In this document: positions 52,766 through 60,231 of the stretch, one piece after another
Layout: each line of letters begins with the position of its first letter
How positions within the stretch are numbered: position 1 is the first letter of the stretch
Assembly: GCF_001650405.1 (NCBI RefSeq)
Contig: NZ_LWCU01000056.1
Location: 53,900 to 117,899, forward strand
DNA: 64,000 nt
Source of the DNA: Microbacterium sp. H83
Lineage (GTDB): Bacteria > Actinomycetota > Actinomycetes > Actinomycetales > Microbacteriaceae
Direction of reading: 5' to 3'
The notes under the pieces: generated by a model
Seen by the model: the letters and a program-made list of their open reading frames with translations, nothing else
Database searches by the model: none
Told to the model about the DNA's origin: nothing
Translations under genes and position numbers: made by a program

Positions 52766-53731
52766 ATGCGCGTACTCGATTCGCACCTGCACCTCTGGGA
52801 TCCCGAGCTCCTGCACTACGAATGGCTCGAGGGGCCGCTCGCCTGGCTCTTCGGCGAGACCGAGATCGGGCAGGCTCGACTCGCGCGCGCGACCGACGAG
52901 AAGGCCGTGTTCGTGCAGGCCGAGACGGTCGAGGACGACTTCCTCGAGGAGGTGCGGTGGGTCGCCGGTCTCGCGCCGCGCATCGCGGTCGTCGGGATCG
53001 TCGCCGGAGCACGACTCGACCGCGGCACCGACACCACCGCGCACCTGGAGGGGCTCGAGGCCGAGCGCCTCGTCGTCGGGGTGCGCCACAATCTGCAGGG
53101 CGAACCCGACGGCACGGCCGTCTCGGCGGCGTTCGTCACGGGCGCGCGCGAGGTCGCGGCGCGGGGATGGACGTTCGACGCCTGCATCCGCTCGTCGCAG
53201 CTGCCGGAGATCTCGCGCCTGGCCGGAGCCGTGCCCGAGCTCCGCATCGTGCTCGACCACCTGGGCAAGCCAGAGGTGGGCACCGCCGAGGCCCCGCTGG
53301 TGCCGACCGCGGAATGGGTGCGCGACCTCGACGACCTCGCGCGTCGGTCGAACGCCTGGTGCAAGCTCTCCGGGCTGCCGGGCGAGGCCGGGGGCGACTG
53401 GTCGCCCGAGCAGCTCGAGCCGTTCCTCGACGCGGCGGCCGACGCGTTCGGCGCGGATCGCCTGATGTGGGGGAGCGACTGGCCGGTGTCGGTCATCGGT
53501 CCCGCCGAGGAGGGCGACCCGCACGCCCCGGCGGACGGATCGGCGACGTACCAGCCGACGGCGCGAAGCCGGTGGGCGGATGCGGTCGCCGACTGGGCCG
53601 AGCGCCGCGGACACGACCTCGACGCCCTGTTCCGCACCAACGCCGAGCAGTTCTATCGGATCGGGGAGCGACCGCATCCCGTCGAGGAGGCTCGTCCGCG
53701 GCGGGGGCTGTTCGGCTGGCTGCGGGGCTGA
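52766..53731 (+). CDS. Amidohydrolase, probable L-fucono-1,5-lactonase
   Basis: 321 residues of the metal-dependent amidohydrolase (PDC hydrolase-like) family. DSHLHLWDPE at the N-terminus has the HxH metal motif, followed by VVGIVAGARLD, LDHLGKPE and RLMWGSDWPVSV with the conserved Asp. Within the surrounding gene set it best fits the lactonase that hydrolyses L-fucono-1,5-lactone to L-fuconate, or a related aldonolactonase. The ATG is preferred over an upstream in-frame codon. The last 15 residues are Arg/Gly-rich. Confidence 0.85.
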   Translation: MRVLDSHLHLWDPELLHYEWLEGPLAWLFGETEIGQARLARATDEKAVFVQAETVEDDFLEEVRWVAGLAPRIAVVGIVAGARLDRGTDTTAHLEGLEAERLVVGVRHNLQGEPDGTAVSAAFVTGAREVAARGWTFDACIRSSQLPEISRLAGAVPELRIVLDHLGKPEVGTAEAPLVPTAEWVRDLDDLARRSNAWCKLSGLPGEAGGDWSPEQLEPFLDAAADAFGADRLMWGSDWPVSVIGPAEEGDPHAPADGSATYQPTARSRWADAVADWAERRGHDLDALFRTNAEQFYRIGERPHPVEEARPRRGLFGWLRG

Positions 53732-53789
53732 GTCCGGTCCGGGTCGTCTCCGACCCGGGTGCGTGACCGCAGACCGGGCCCCGGGGCGG

Positions 53790-54548
53790 TCAGCTGCCGA
53801 CGGGACGGAGGCGCAGCTGCGCCATGCCGCCGTCGACCTCGATGAACGTGCCGGTCGTCGATCCGGCATCCGGCGAGACCAGGTACGCGACCGCGGCGGC
53901 GACCTCGTCGGGCGAGACCAGGCGCCCGTGCGGCTGCCGCGCCTCCAGCGCCGCGCGCTCGGCGGCGGGGTCGTCGGCCGAGTCGAGCAGGCGCCCGACC
54001 CAGGGGGTGTCCGCCGTCCCGGGATTGACGGCGTTGACGCGGATGCCTTCGCGCAGGTGGTCGGCGGCCATCGCGCGGGTCAGCGCCGAGACGGCGCCCT
54101 TCGACGCGCTGTAGAGCGCGCGCTGCGGGAGTCCGGTGGTGGAGGCGATGGATGCCGTGTTGCAGACGGCCGCGCTGGGCGACTTCCGCAGCCACGGCAG
54201 CGCCGCCGAGGTCACGCGGGCGATGCCGGTCACGTTGATCGAGAGCACGCGGGCCCACTCGGCGTCGTCGTTGGCCGAGATGTCGCCCTGGGCGCCGACG
54301 CCGGCGTTGTTCACCACGATGTCGATGCGGCCGAAGCGCTCGGCGACGGCATCCACCGCGGCGTCCACCGATGCCCTGTCCGACACGTCGGCCGTGAACG
54401 CCGCGAACGCGGCATCCGCCCCCGTCGTGTCGCGGTCGAGCACGGCGATCTGCGCGCCGTCGGTGTGGAGGCGGGCCGCGATGGCCGCGCCGATGCCGGA
54501 TGCGCCGCCGGTCACGATCGCGACGAGTCCGTCCAGTGCGCCGCTCAT
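53790..54548 (-). CDS. SDR dehydrogenase, probable 2-keto-3-deoxy-L-fuconate dehydrogenase
   Basis: 252 residues. TGGASGIGAAIA (nucleotide binding), NNAGVGAQGDI, the catalytic NTASIASTTGLP, YSASKGAVSALTRAMAADH, and NAVNPGTADTPWVGRLLDSADDP, a loop shared with KDF dehydrogenases. It would oxidise 2-keto-3-deoxy-L-fuconate to the 2,4-diketo acid, the substrate of the FAH-family hydrolase whose gene it overlaps by 4 nt. Role assigned from motif similarity plus context. Confidence 0.87.
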   Translation of the reverse strand: MSGALDGLVAIVTGGASGIGAAIAARLHTDGAQIAVLDRDTTGADAAFAAFTADVSDRASVDAAVDAVAERFGRIDIVVNNAGVGAQGDISANDDAEWARVLSINVTGIARVTSAALPWLRKSPSAAVCNTASIASTTGLPQRALYSASKGAVSALTRAMAADHLREGIRVNAVNPGTADTPWVGRLLDSADDPAAERAALEARQPHGRLVSPDEVAAAVAYLVSPDAGSTTGTFIEVDGGMAQLRLRPVGS

Positions 54549-55405
54549 CGGGTCGCCTCCCATGCCACGAACTCCTGTCGCTGCCGGCCGAGTCCGTCGA
54601 TCTCGACCTCGACCACGTCGCCCGGCGCGATGTAGGGGAAGTCGCCCGACAGGGCGACGCCCTGCGGGGTGCCGGTGAGGATGAGGTCGCCGGGCTCGAG
54701 CGTCACGTACTGCGACAGGTGGTGCACGATGTGCTCCACGGTGAAGATCATGTCGCTCGTGTCCGAGTCCTGGCGCGGTTCGCCGTTCACGAAGCTGCGC
54801 AGACCCAGCGCGCGGTGGTCGATCTCGTCGGGCGTGACGAGCCACGGACCGGTCGGGTTGAATCCGGCCGCGATCTTGCCCTTCGACCACTGGCCCCCGG
54901 ACACCGCCATCTGGAAGTCGCGCTCGGAGACGTCGTTCGCGAGCACGAAGCCGGCGACGTGCGCCAGCGACTCGTCGGGGGAGTCGAGGTAGGCGGTGCG
55001 GGTGCCGATGACGATGCCGAGCTCGACCTCCCAGTCGGTCTTCACGCTGCCGCGCGGGATCGTGACGGTGTCGTTCGGTCCGACGACGGTGTTCGGCGTC
55101 TTCAGGAAGAGGATCGGGATCTTCGGCGGCTCGGACCCGGACTCGGCCGCGTGCGCCGCGTAGTTCATGCCGATGCAGATGACCGCGCTCGGGCGTGCGA
55201 TCGGCGCGCCGATGCGCAGCGCGGACGCGTTCCCGAGCTCGGGGAGCTCGCCGGCGTCTCGTGCGGCGGTGACCCGTGCGCGGAAGTCGGAGGCGAGGAA
55301 GTCGCCGTTGACATCGGATGTCAGCGAACGGAGATCGAGGTGGCGATCGCCCTCGACGAGGACGGGGATCTCAGCGCCGACGGCGCCTAGACGTGCGAAC
55401 TTCAT
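54545..55405 (-). CDS. FAH-family hydrolase, probable 2,4-diketo-3-deoxy-L-fuconate hydrolase
   Basis: 286 residues of the fumarylacetoacetate hydrolase family. ICIGMNYAAHAAESG, PILFLKTPNTVVGPNDTV, the metal ligands in DWEVELGIVIG and ANDVSERDFQ, and LILTGTPQGVA are all present. In the non-phosphorylative L-fucose route this enzyme splits the diketo acid into pyruvate and L-lactate. First gene of a two-gene operon with the SDR, divergent from L-fuconate dehydratase. An ureidoglycolate lyase role, common in annotation of this family, is less likely here. Confidence 0.88.
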   Translation of the reverse strand: MKFARLGAVGAEIPVLVEGDRHLDLRSLTSDVNGDFLASDFRARVTAARDAGELPELGNASALRIGAPIARPSAVICIGMNYAAHAAESGSEPPKIPILFLKTPNTVVGPNDTVTIPRGSVKTDWEVELGIVIGTRTAYLDSPDESLAHVAGFVLANDVSERDFQMAVSGGQWSKGKIAAGFNPTGPWLVTPDEIDHRALGLRSFVNGEPRQDSDTSDMIFTVEHIVHHLSQYVTLEPGDLILTGTPQGVALSGDFPYIAPGDVVEVEIDGLGRQRQEFVAWEATR

Positions 55406-55465
55406 GTCTCTCCTGATCGGTGGGGTGATCGTGATTGCGGATCCAGAGCTGGGGGCCCGGTCTCG

Positions 55466-55499
55466 TTGACAGTATAGACATCCGATGTTTACACTCCAA
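55466..55499. promoter_or_regulatory. Overlapping divergent promoters with internal operator
   Basis: Plus strand: TTGACA (55466-55471), 18 nt, TACACT (55490-55495), serving the fuconate dehydratase gene. Minus strand: TTGGAG (55499-55494), 17 nt, TATACT (55476-55471), serving the hydrolase gene. The palindrome ACATCCGATGT at 55478-55488 sits in both spacers, so one bound regulator could block both. Confidence 0.6.
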
Positions 55500-55540
55500 G
55501 GGATCCGCACGAATCCCCGACTCGTGCCCGAGAGGAACCC

Positions 55541-56836
55541 GTGAGCCGCATCGTCGCCCTCGACACGACCGACATCCGCTTCCCCACGTCGCTGAGTCTC
55601 GACGGGTCGGATGCCATGAACCCCGACCCCGACTACTCGGCGGCATACGTCATCGTGCGGACGGATGCCGGCGACGGCGTCGAGGGGCACGCCTTCGTGT
55701 TCACGATCGGGCGCGGCAACGACGTGCAGGTCGCCGCGATCGACGCGCTCGCGGGTCATCTCGTCGGCCGGGAGGTCGAGCCGCTGCTCGACGACATGGG
55801 CGGGACGTTCCGCGACATCATCGGCGACTCGCAGCTGCGCTGGCTCGGCCCGGAGAAGGGCGTCATGCACATGGCGATCGGCGCCGTGATCAACGCCCTG
55901 TGGGACATCAAGGCCAAGCGCGCCGGCCTCCCGCTCTGGCAGCTGCTCGCCCGGATGACGCCCGAGGAGATCGTCGGCCTGGTCGACTTCCGCTACCTCA
56001 CCAATGCACTCACGCCGGAGGAGGCGCTGGAGATCCTGCGCGCGGCGGAGCCCGGCCGTCTCGACCGCGAGGCCGAGCTGCTCGCGACCGGCTACCCCGG
56101 ATACACGACGAGCCCCGGATGGCTGGGCTACTCCGATGAGAAGCTCGAGCGCCTTGCCCGCGAGGCCATGGCCGACGGCTTCACGCAGATCAAGCTCAAG
56201 GTCGGCGCCGACCTCGACGACGACATCCGGCGGTTCCGCAAGGCCCGCGAGGTCTGCGGTCCCGACTTCCCCATCGCGATCGACGCCAACCAGCGATGGG
56301 AGGTGTCGGAGGCGATCGAGTGGGTGAACGCGCTCGCCGAGTTCCACCCCGCCTGGATCGAAGAGCCGACGAGCCCCGACGATGTGCTGGGGCACGCGGA
56401 GATCGCCCGCGGCGTGGCGCCCATCCGGGTCGCGACCGGCGAGCACGCGCAGAACCGGGTGATCTTCAAGCAGCTGCTCCAGGCCGAGGCGATCTCGGTC
56501 ATGCAGATCGACGCCGTCCGCGTCGCCGGCGTCAACGAGAACATCGCCAACCTCCTGCTCGCGGCCAAGTTCGGCGTGCCCGTCTGCCCGCACGCCGGTG
56601 GCGTCGGCCTGTGCGAGGCCGTGCAGCACCTGTCGATGTTCGACTTCGTCGCGGTCACCGGCACGCGCGAGGGTCGCATGATCGAGTTCGTCGATCACCT
56701 GCACGAGCACTTCGTCGTGCCGACCGACATCCGCGGCGGGTCGTACATGGCCCCCACCGAGCCCGGCGCCGGTATGGAGATGAAGGCCGACAGCGTCGCG
56801 ACCTACACGTGGACGGGCGAGCATGTCGGCGTCTGA
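55541..56836 (+). CDS. L-fuconate dehydratase (enolase superfamily)
   Basis: 431 residues from a GTG with AGAGGA 5 nt upstream. Dehydrates L-fuconate to 2-keto-3-deoxy-L-fuconate. [26 protein letters not shown] at the N-terminus is the FucD signature. Catalytic Lys pair in IKLKVGAD, metal ligands in [17 protein letters not shown] and ATGEHAQNR, and the general acid/base His in [12 protein letters not shown]. Near full-length match to the human ENOSF1/Xanthomonas FucD pattern from memory. Followed, with a 14-nt overlap, by an aldo/keto reductase gene. Confidence 0.93.
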   Translation: MSRIVALDTTDIRFPTSLSLDGSDAMNPDPDYSAAYVIVRTDAGDGVEGHAFVFTIGRGNDVQVAAIDALAGHLVGREVEPLLDDMGGTFRDIIGDSQLRWLGPEKGVMHMAIGAVINALWDIKAKRAGLPLWQLLARMTPEEIVGLVDFRYLTNALTPEEALEILRAAEPGRLDREAELLATGYPGYTTSPGWLGYSDEKLERLAREAMADGFTQIKLKVGADLDDDIRRFRKAREVCGPDFPIAIDANQRWEVSEAIEWVNALAEFHPAWIEEPTSPDDVLGHAEIARGVAPIRVATGEHAQNRVIFKQLLQAEAISVMQIDAVRVAGVNENIANLLLAAKFGVPVCPHAGGVGLCEAVQHLSMFDFVAVTGTREGRMIEFVDHLHEHFVVPTDIRGGSYMAPTEPGAGMEMKADSVATYTWTGEHVGV

Positions 56837-57875
56837 CGGCGGGACCGGGTCCATCCGGGGGGCCGACACACCGGATGACGGACGTCGGCCGCAGAACAGT
56901 CCGACGGGTGGCGTGTCGGCCCCCGGGCTGGACGTCCCGGCCCTCGGATACGGCGCCGCGAACGTCGGCAACCTGTTCCGCGCGCTGAGCGACGACGACG
57001 CGTGGGCCGTGCTGGAGGCGGCGTGGGACAGCGGCATCCGCTACTTCGACACCGCCCCGCACTACGGCCTCGGCCTGTCGGAGCGGCGTCTCGGAGCGTT
57101 CCTCCAGACGAAGCCGCGCGACGAGTACGTGCTGTCGACCAAGGTCGGGCGGCTGCTGCGGCCGAACCCCGACCACGACGGCGGCCTCGACACCGCGAAC
57201 GACTTCCACGTGCCCGACGACCTCCGTCGCGAGTGGGACTTCTCGGCCGACGGCATCCGCACATCCCTCGAGGAATCGCGCGAACGGCTGGGCATCGAGC
57301 GCATCGACCTGCTGTATCTGCACGACCCGGAGCGTCACGACCTCGACCTCGCGCTCGCCGAGGCGCTGCCCGCGCTCGAGCAGCTGCGCGACGGCGGGGA
57401 GGTCGCGGCCGTCGGCATCGGCTCGATGGTGTCGGATGCTCTCGCGGCGGCCGTGCGATCGGCCGACCTCGACCTGGTCATGGTCGCGGGGCGGTACACG
57501 CTGCTCGAGCAGCCGGCATCGGCCGAGGTGCTCCCGGCCTGCCGCGAGACCGGCACGGGCATCGTCGCGGCATCCGTGTTCAACTCCGGACTGCTGGCGT
57601 CGAGCGAGCCGCGGCGCGACGGTCGATACGAGTACGGGCAGCTGCCCGACGAGCTGTGGGAGCGCCTGCAGCGCATCGGCCGGGTGTGCGCCGCACACGA
57701 CGTGCCGCTTCCCGCGGCGGCCGTGCAGTTCCCGCTCCGGTCCGACACCGTGCGGTCCGTCGTGGTGGGCGGGAGTCGGCCGGTGCAGCTGCGGCAGAAC
57801 GCGGAGTACGCCGCGCTCGACATCCCGGCCGCACTGTGGGAGGAGCTCGCGGCGGAAGGGCTGATCCCGGCCTGA
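56823..57875 (+). CDS. Aldo/keto reductase, probable L-fucose (D-threo-aldose) 1-dehydrogenase
   Basis: 350 residues. The N-terminal 30 residues are disordered. Catalytic residues lie in [19 protein letters not shown] (Asp, Tyr), [11 protein letters not shown] (Lys) and [10 protein letters not shown] (His). TKVGRLL and [17 protein letters not shown] follow the D-threo-aldose/L-fucose dehydrogenase pattern. It would oxidise L-fucose to the lactone, the first step of the pathway completed by its neighbours. Overlap with the dehydratase gene shows cotranscription. Confidence 0.88.
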   Translation: MSASDGGTGSIRGADTPDDGRRPQNSPTGGVSAPGLDVPALGYGAANVGNLFRALSDDDAWAVLEAAWDSGIRYFDTAPHYGLGLSERRLGAFLQTKPRDEYVLSTKVGRLLRPNPDHDGGLDTANDFHVPDDLRREWDFSADGIRTSLEESRERLGIERIDLLYLHDPERHDLDLALAEALPALEQLRDGGEVAAVGIGSMVSDALAAAVRSADLDLVMVAGRYTLLEQPASAEVLPACRETGTGIVAASVFNSGLLASSEPRRDGRYEYGQLPDELWERLQRIGRVCAAHDVPLPAAAVQFPLRSDTVRSVVVGGSRPVQLRQNAEYAALDIPAALWEELAAEGLIPA

Positions 57876-57901
57876 GCCGTTCTGATTCCGGCCCGACGTC
57901 G

Positions 57902-57984
57902 TGCACGATTCAGCATGAGCGCGCCCAGGCGACGGGTATCGGCCTCGATATGAGCTCTGACCCGAATTCCTGCTGAGGTGTGTA
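57902..57984. repeat. 83-bp element with 14-nt inverted arms and 55-nt loop (copy 2)
   Basis: TGCACGATTCAGCA (57902-57915) and TGCTGAGGTGTGTA (57971-57984) pair with ten Watson-Crick pairs, three G-U pairs (as plus-strand RNA) and one mismatch. The loop is 55 nt, exactly as in copy 1 at 30375. The first arm shares CAC-ATTCAGCATG with copy 1. It lies between the convergent reductase and LacI genes and may double as a terminator. Confidence 0.55.
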
Positions 57985-57998
57985 CCAGGACGGAGCGT

Positions 57999-59006
57999 TC
58001 AGCGCCCGACGGTCGACTCGCGCACGACGAGCTCGGCCGCGAACGGCGTGGGTTCGGGCAGCGGCGCCGCCGGATCGGCGAGCTGTCGCAGCAGCGCCGC
58101 GCCCGCGGCCCGGCCGATCTCGTAGCCGGGCTGCCGCACGCTGGTCAGCGGCACGACGGTCTGGTGCGCCTGGGCGACGTCGTCGAAGCCGACGAGGGCG
58201 ACGTCCTCAGGCACGCGGATGCCGTGGCGCAGCAGCTGCGTGAGCACGCCGATCGCGACCATGTCGTTCGCCGCGAAGATCGCGTCGGGGCGCTCGGATG
58301 CCGGGAGCGCCGCGATCCGGGCGCCGACCTCCAGGCCGTCCTCGGTCGCCAGGTGCGCGACGTCCTGCTCGTCGACGGTGGCGGACGACCCGGCGACGGC
58401 GTCGCGCAGGCCGCGACGGCGATCCTCGGACTGGCTGACGGTCGGCGACCCGATGAACAGGATCCGGCGGCGGCCGAGCGACAGCAGGTGCTCGCCGGCC
58501 AGTCGCCCGCCGCCGACGTCGTCGAAGAGGATCGACCCGACGGTGGCGGACTCGCGGATGGGCCCGACCACGACCGAGCGGATGCCGCGGTCGGCGAGCA
58601 GCTCGAGCCGCGGCACCACGTCGTCGAGAGGGTAGATCACGATGCCCTGCACGCGGTGCGCCTCGAACATGTCGATGTTGCGTCGTTCGAGAGCGGCGTC
58701 GCGGTTGCTGTTGCTGAAGAACAGCGACCATCCGCCTTCACGCGCGACGTCCTCGACCCCGCGGGACAGCTCGTGGAAGTACGGCAGCCACGCATCGAGC
58801 AGGATGAGAGCGAGGGCCTTGCTGGAGCCCGCGCGCAGCTGCCGCGCCGATTCGTTGGGCACGTACCCGAGTTGCTCGATCGCCGAGCGCACCCGCTCGG
58901 CGCTGGCCTCGCCGAGCACGTGCGGGTGGTTCAGGTAGTTCGAGACGGTCGACGACGACACTCCGGCGAGGGCGGCGACGTCTTTGACGCTGGCTGGCAT
59001 GGACAT
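57999..59006 (-). CDS. LacI-family transcriptional regulator
   Basis: 335 residues. N-terminal helix-turn-helix and hinge with VKDVAALAGVSSSTVSNYLN and QLRAGSSKALALILL; the sugar-binding core has GIVIYPLDD, GRRRILFIGSP, DAIFAANDMVAIGVL and ALVGFDDVAQA. It is divergent from the epimerase-like gene, and two near-identical 14-bp palindromes flank the promoter between them, so it very likely represses that gene and itself. The inducer is presumably a ketose or related sugar. ATG at 59006 preferred over 59000. Confidence 0.9.
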   Translation of the reverse strand: MSMPASVKDVAALAGVSSSTVSNYLNHPHVLGEASAERVRSAIEQLGYVPNESARQLRAGSSKALALILLDAWLPYFHELSRGVEDVAREGGWSLFFSNSNRDAALERRNIDMFEAHRVQGIVIYPLDDVVPRLELLADRGIRSVVVGPIRESATVGSILFDDVGGGRLAGEHLLSLGRRRILFIGSPTVSQSEDRRRGLRDAVAGSSATVDEQDVAHLATEDGLEVGARIAALPASERPDAIFAANDMVAIGVLTQLLRHGIRVPEDVALVGFDDVAQAHQTVVPLTSVRQPGYEIGRAAGAALLRQLADPAAPLPEPTPFAAELVVRESTVGR

Positions 59007-59022
59007 CACAGTAACGCAGGGA

Positions 59023-59036
59023 TTGGCACGTTCCAA
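59023..59036. promoter_or_regulatory. LacI-type operator 1
   Basis: TTGGCACGTTCCAA; its complement TTGGAACGTGCCAA differs from operator 2 at one position. Lies upstream of the -35 element for the epimerase-like gene. Confidence 0.7.
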
Positions 59037-59044
59037 CAAAATGC

Positions 59045-59074
59045 TTGACAGCCGTTCCACGCGGCGCATAGCGT
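59045..59074 (+). promoter_or_regulatory. Putative promoter of the epimerase-like gene
   Basis: A perfect TTGACA -35 at 59045-59050 with TAGCGT at 59069-59074 after 18 nt as a weak -10. It is bracketed by the two LacI-type operators. Confidence 0.5.
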
Positions 59075-59089
59075 GTCCTCCACGCGAAC

Positions 59090-59103
59090 TTGTAACGTGC
59101 CAA
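59090..59103. promoter_or_regulatory. LacI-type operator 2
   Basis: TTGTAACGTGCCAA, centred 67 bp from operator 1 and located just downstream of the predicted transcription start, within the wider inverted repeat GAACTTG...CAAGTTC. Confidence 0.68.
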
Positions 59104-59147
59104 GTTCCCGAGGCGACGGTGCCGGACACCCGCCTCTGAGAGGTCTC

Positions 59148-60017
59148 ATGAACATCGGATGCCACGGACTCGTGTGGACCGGACACTTCGACGCCGACGG
59201 CATCCGTCTCTCGGTCGAGAAGACCAAGCAGGCGGGATTCGACCTCATCGAGTTCCCCCTGATGGATCCCTTCTCGTTCGACGTCGCCGCCGCGAAGAGC
59301 GCTCTCGACGAGCACGGTCTGGCGGTGAGCGCATCGCTGGGGCTGTCGGGGGCGACGGACGTCACGAGCTCGGATCCCGAGGTCGTCGCGGCCGGCGAGG
59401 CGCTGCTCCTGCGGGCCGTCGACGTGCTCGCCGACCTCGGCGGCACGCACTTCTGCGGCGTGATCTACAGCGCCATGCAGAAGTACATGGAGCCGGTCAC
59501 TCCCGAAGGTCTCGAGAGCAGCCGCCGCACGATCGCACGCGTCGCCGACCACGCGGCCGAGCGCGGGGTGTCGGTCGCCCTCGAGGTCGTGAACCGCTAC
59601 GAGACGAACGTGCTCAACACCGCGCGCCAGGCGCTCGACTACCTCGCCGCTGTCGACCGGCCGAACCTCGGCATCCACCTCGACACGTACCACATGAACA
59701 TCGAGGAGTCGGATATGTTCGCGCCCGTCTTGGATGCGGCTCCGAGCCTCCGCTACGTGCACATCGGCGAGAGCCATCGCGGCTATCTCGGCACCGGGAC
59801 GGTCGACTTCGACACGTTCTTCAAGGCGCTCGGCCGGATCGACTACGACGGGCCGATCGTGTTCGAATCCTTCTCGTCTGCGGTGGTCGCCCCCGACCTC
59901 AGCCGGATGCTGGGAATCTGGCGCAACCTGTGGACCGACAACGACGAGCTCGGAGCCCACGCGAACGCGTACATCCGCGACAAGCTCGTCGCGGTCGACT
60001 CCATCCGGCTGCACTGA
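59148..60017 (+). CDS. TIM-barrel sugar epimerase (D-tagatose/D-psicose 3-epimerase-like)
   Basis: 289 residues of the xylose-isomerase-like TIM barrel family. Metal ligands are visible in ALEVVNRYETNVLN (Glu), IHLDTYHMNIEESD (Asp), YVHIGESHRGY (His) and IVFESFSS (Glu). The HLDTYHMNIEE and SHRGYLGTGTVDF motifs are those of ketose 3-epimerases acting on D-tagatose, D-psicose or L-ribulose. ATG with GAGAGG 5 nt upstream. Probably repressed by the divergent LacI protein; may prepare imported ketoses for the sugar pathways around it. Confidence 0.88.
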   Translation: MNIGCHGLVWTGHFDADGIRLSVEKTKQAGFDLIEFPLMDPFSFDVAAAKSALDEHGLAVSASLGLSGATDVTSSDPEVVAAGEALLLRAVDVLADLGGTHFCGVIYSAMQKYMEPVTPEGLESSRRTIARVADHAAERGVSVALEVVNRYETNVLNTARQALDYLAAVDRPNLGIHLDTYHMNIEESDMFAPVLDAAPSLRYVHIGESHRGYLGTGTVDFDTFFKALGRIDYDGPIVFESFSSAVVAPDLSRMLGIWRNLWTDNDELGAHANAYIRDKLVAVDSIRLH

Positions 60018-60030
60018 CGGCATCCTCCGA

Positions 60031-60070
60031 AGCATCCGTCGGCATCCGTCGGCATCCCTCGGCATCGGCG
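60031..60070. repeat. 10-bp direct repeats, four units
   Basis: Four consecutive 10-nt units based on GGCATCCGTC follow the epimerase stop. They are degenerate in the first and last unit. Confidence 0.7.
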
Positions 60071-60083
60071 AACCTGTGGCCAA

Positions 60084-60097
60084 CTTGTTATTACAGG
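60084..60097. promoter_or_regulatory. Candidate GntR (UTRA)-type operator before the importer
   Basis: CTTGTTATTACAGG is a near-palindrome of the same family as 31210-31223 and 51324-51341. Confidence 0.48.
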
Positions 60098-60118
60098 TCT
60101 TCCCTTCCGACGCCCGTC

Positions 60119-60138
60119 TTAGATACATTTAGGTACAT
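60119..60138. repeat. Helically phased 10-bp direct repeat
   Basis: TTAGATACAT followed immediately by TTAGGTACAT, one mismatch. A 10-bp period in an AT-rich patch of the importer leader suggests a protein-binding site or promoter elements. Confidence 0.5.
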
Positions 60139-60170
60139 CTTGCGGTGAGGGTACCGTAGGACGCAGAATT

Positions 60171-60182
60171 GATCCGATGTTT
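60171..60182. promoter_or_regulatory. Candidate fucose-regulon operator (site 3) before the importer
   Basis: GATCCGATGTTT matches CATCCGATGTTT of the fucose divergent promoter (55479-55490) at 11 of 12 positions. It lies 50 nt before the importer ATPase start. Confidence 0.45.
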
Positions 60183-60231
60183 CCACCCGCAGAGGCATCG
60201 CGATACGACCTTCAAGGAAGCAGGTGAGCCC

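Noticed and set aside
54545..57037. Apparent 830-residue fusion of the FAH hydrolase with upstream sequence
   Set aside because: The upstream part is antisense to fuconate dehydratase. The ATG at 55405 gives the normal family length.
59089..59104. AACTTGTAACGTGCCAAGTT as another GntR-type site of the 31210/51324 family
   Set aside because: It matches the LacI-type operator at 59023 much better and is symmetric around ACGT.
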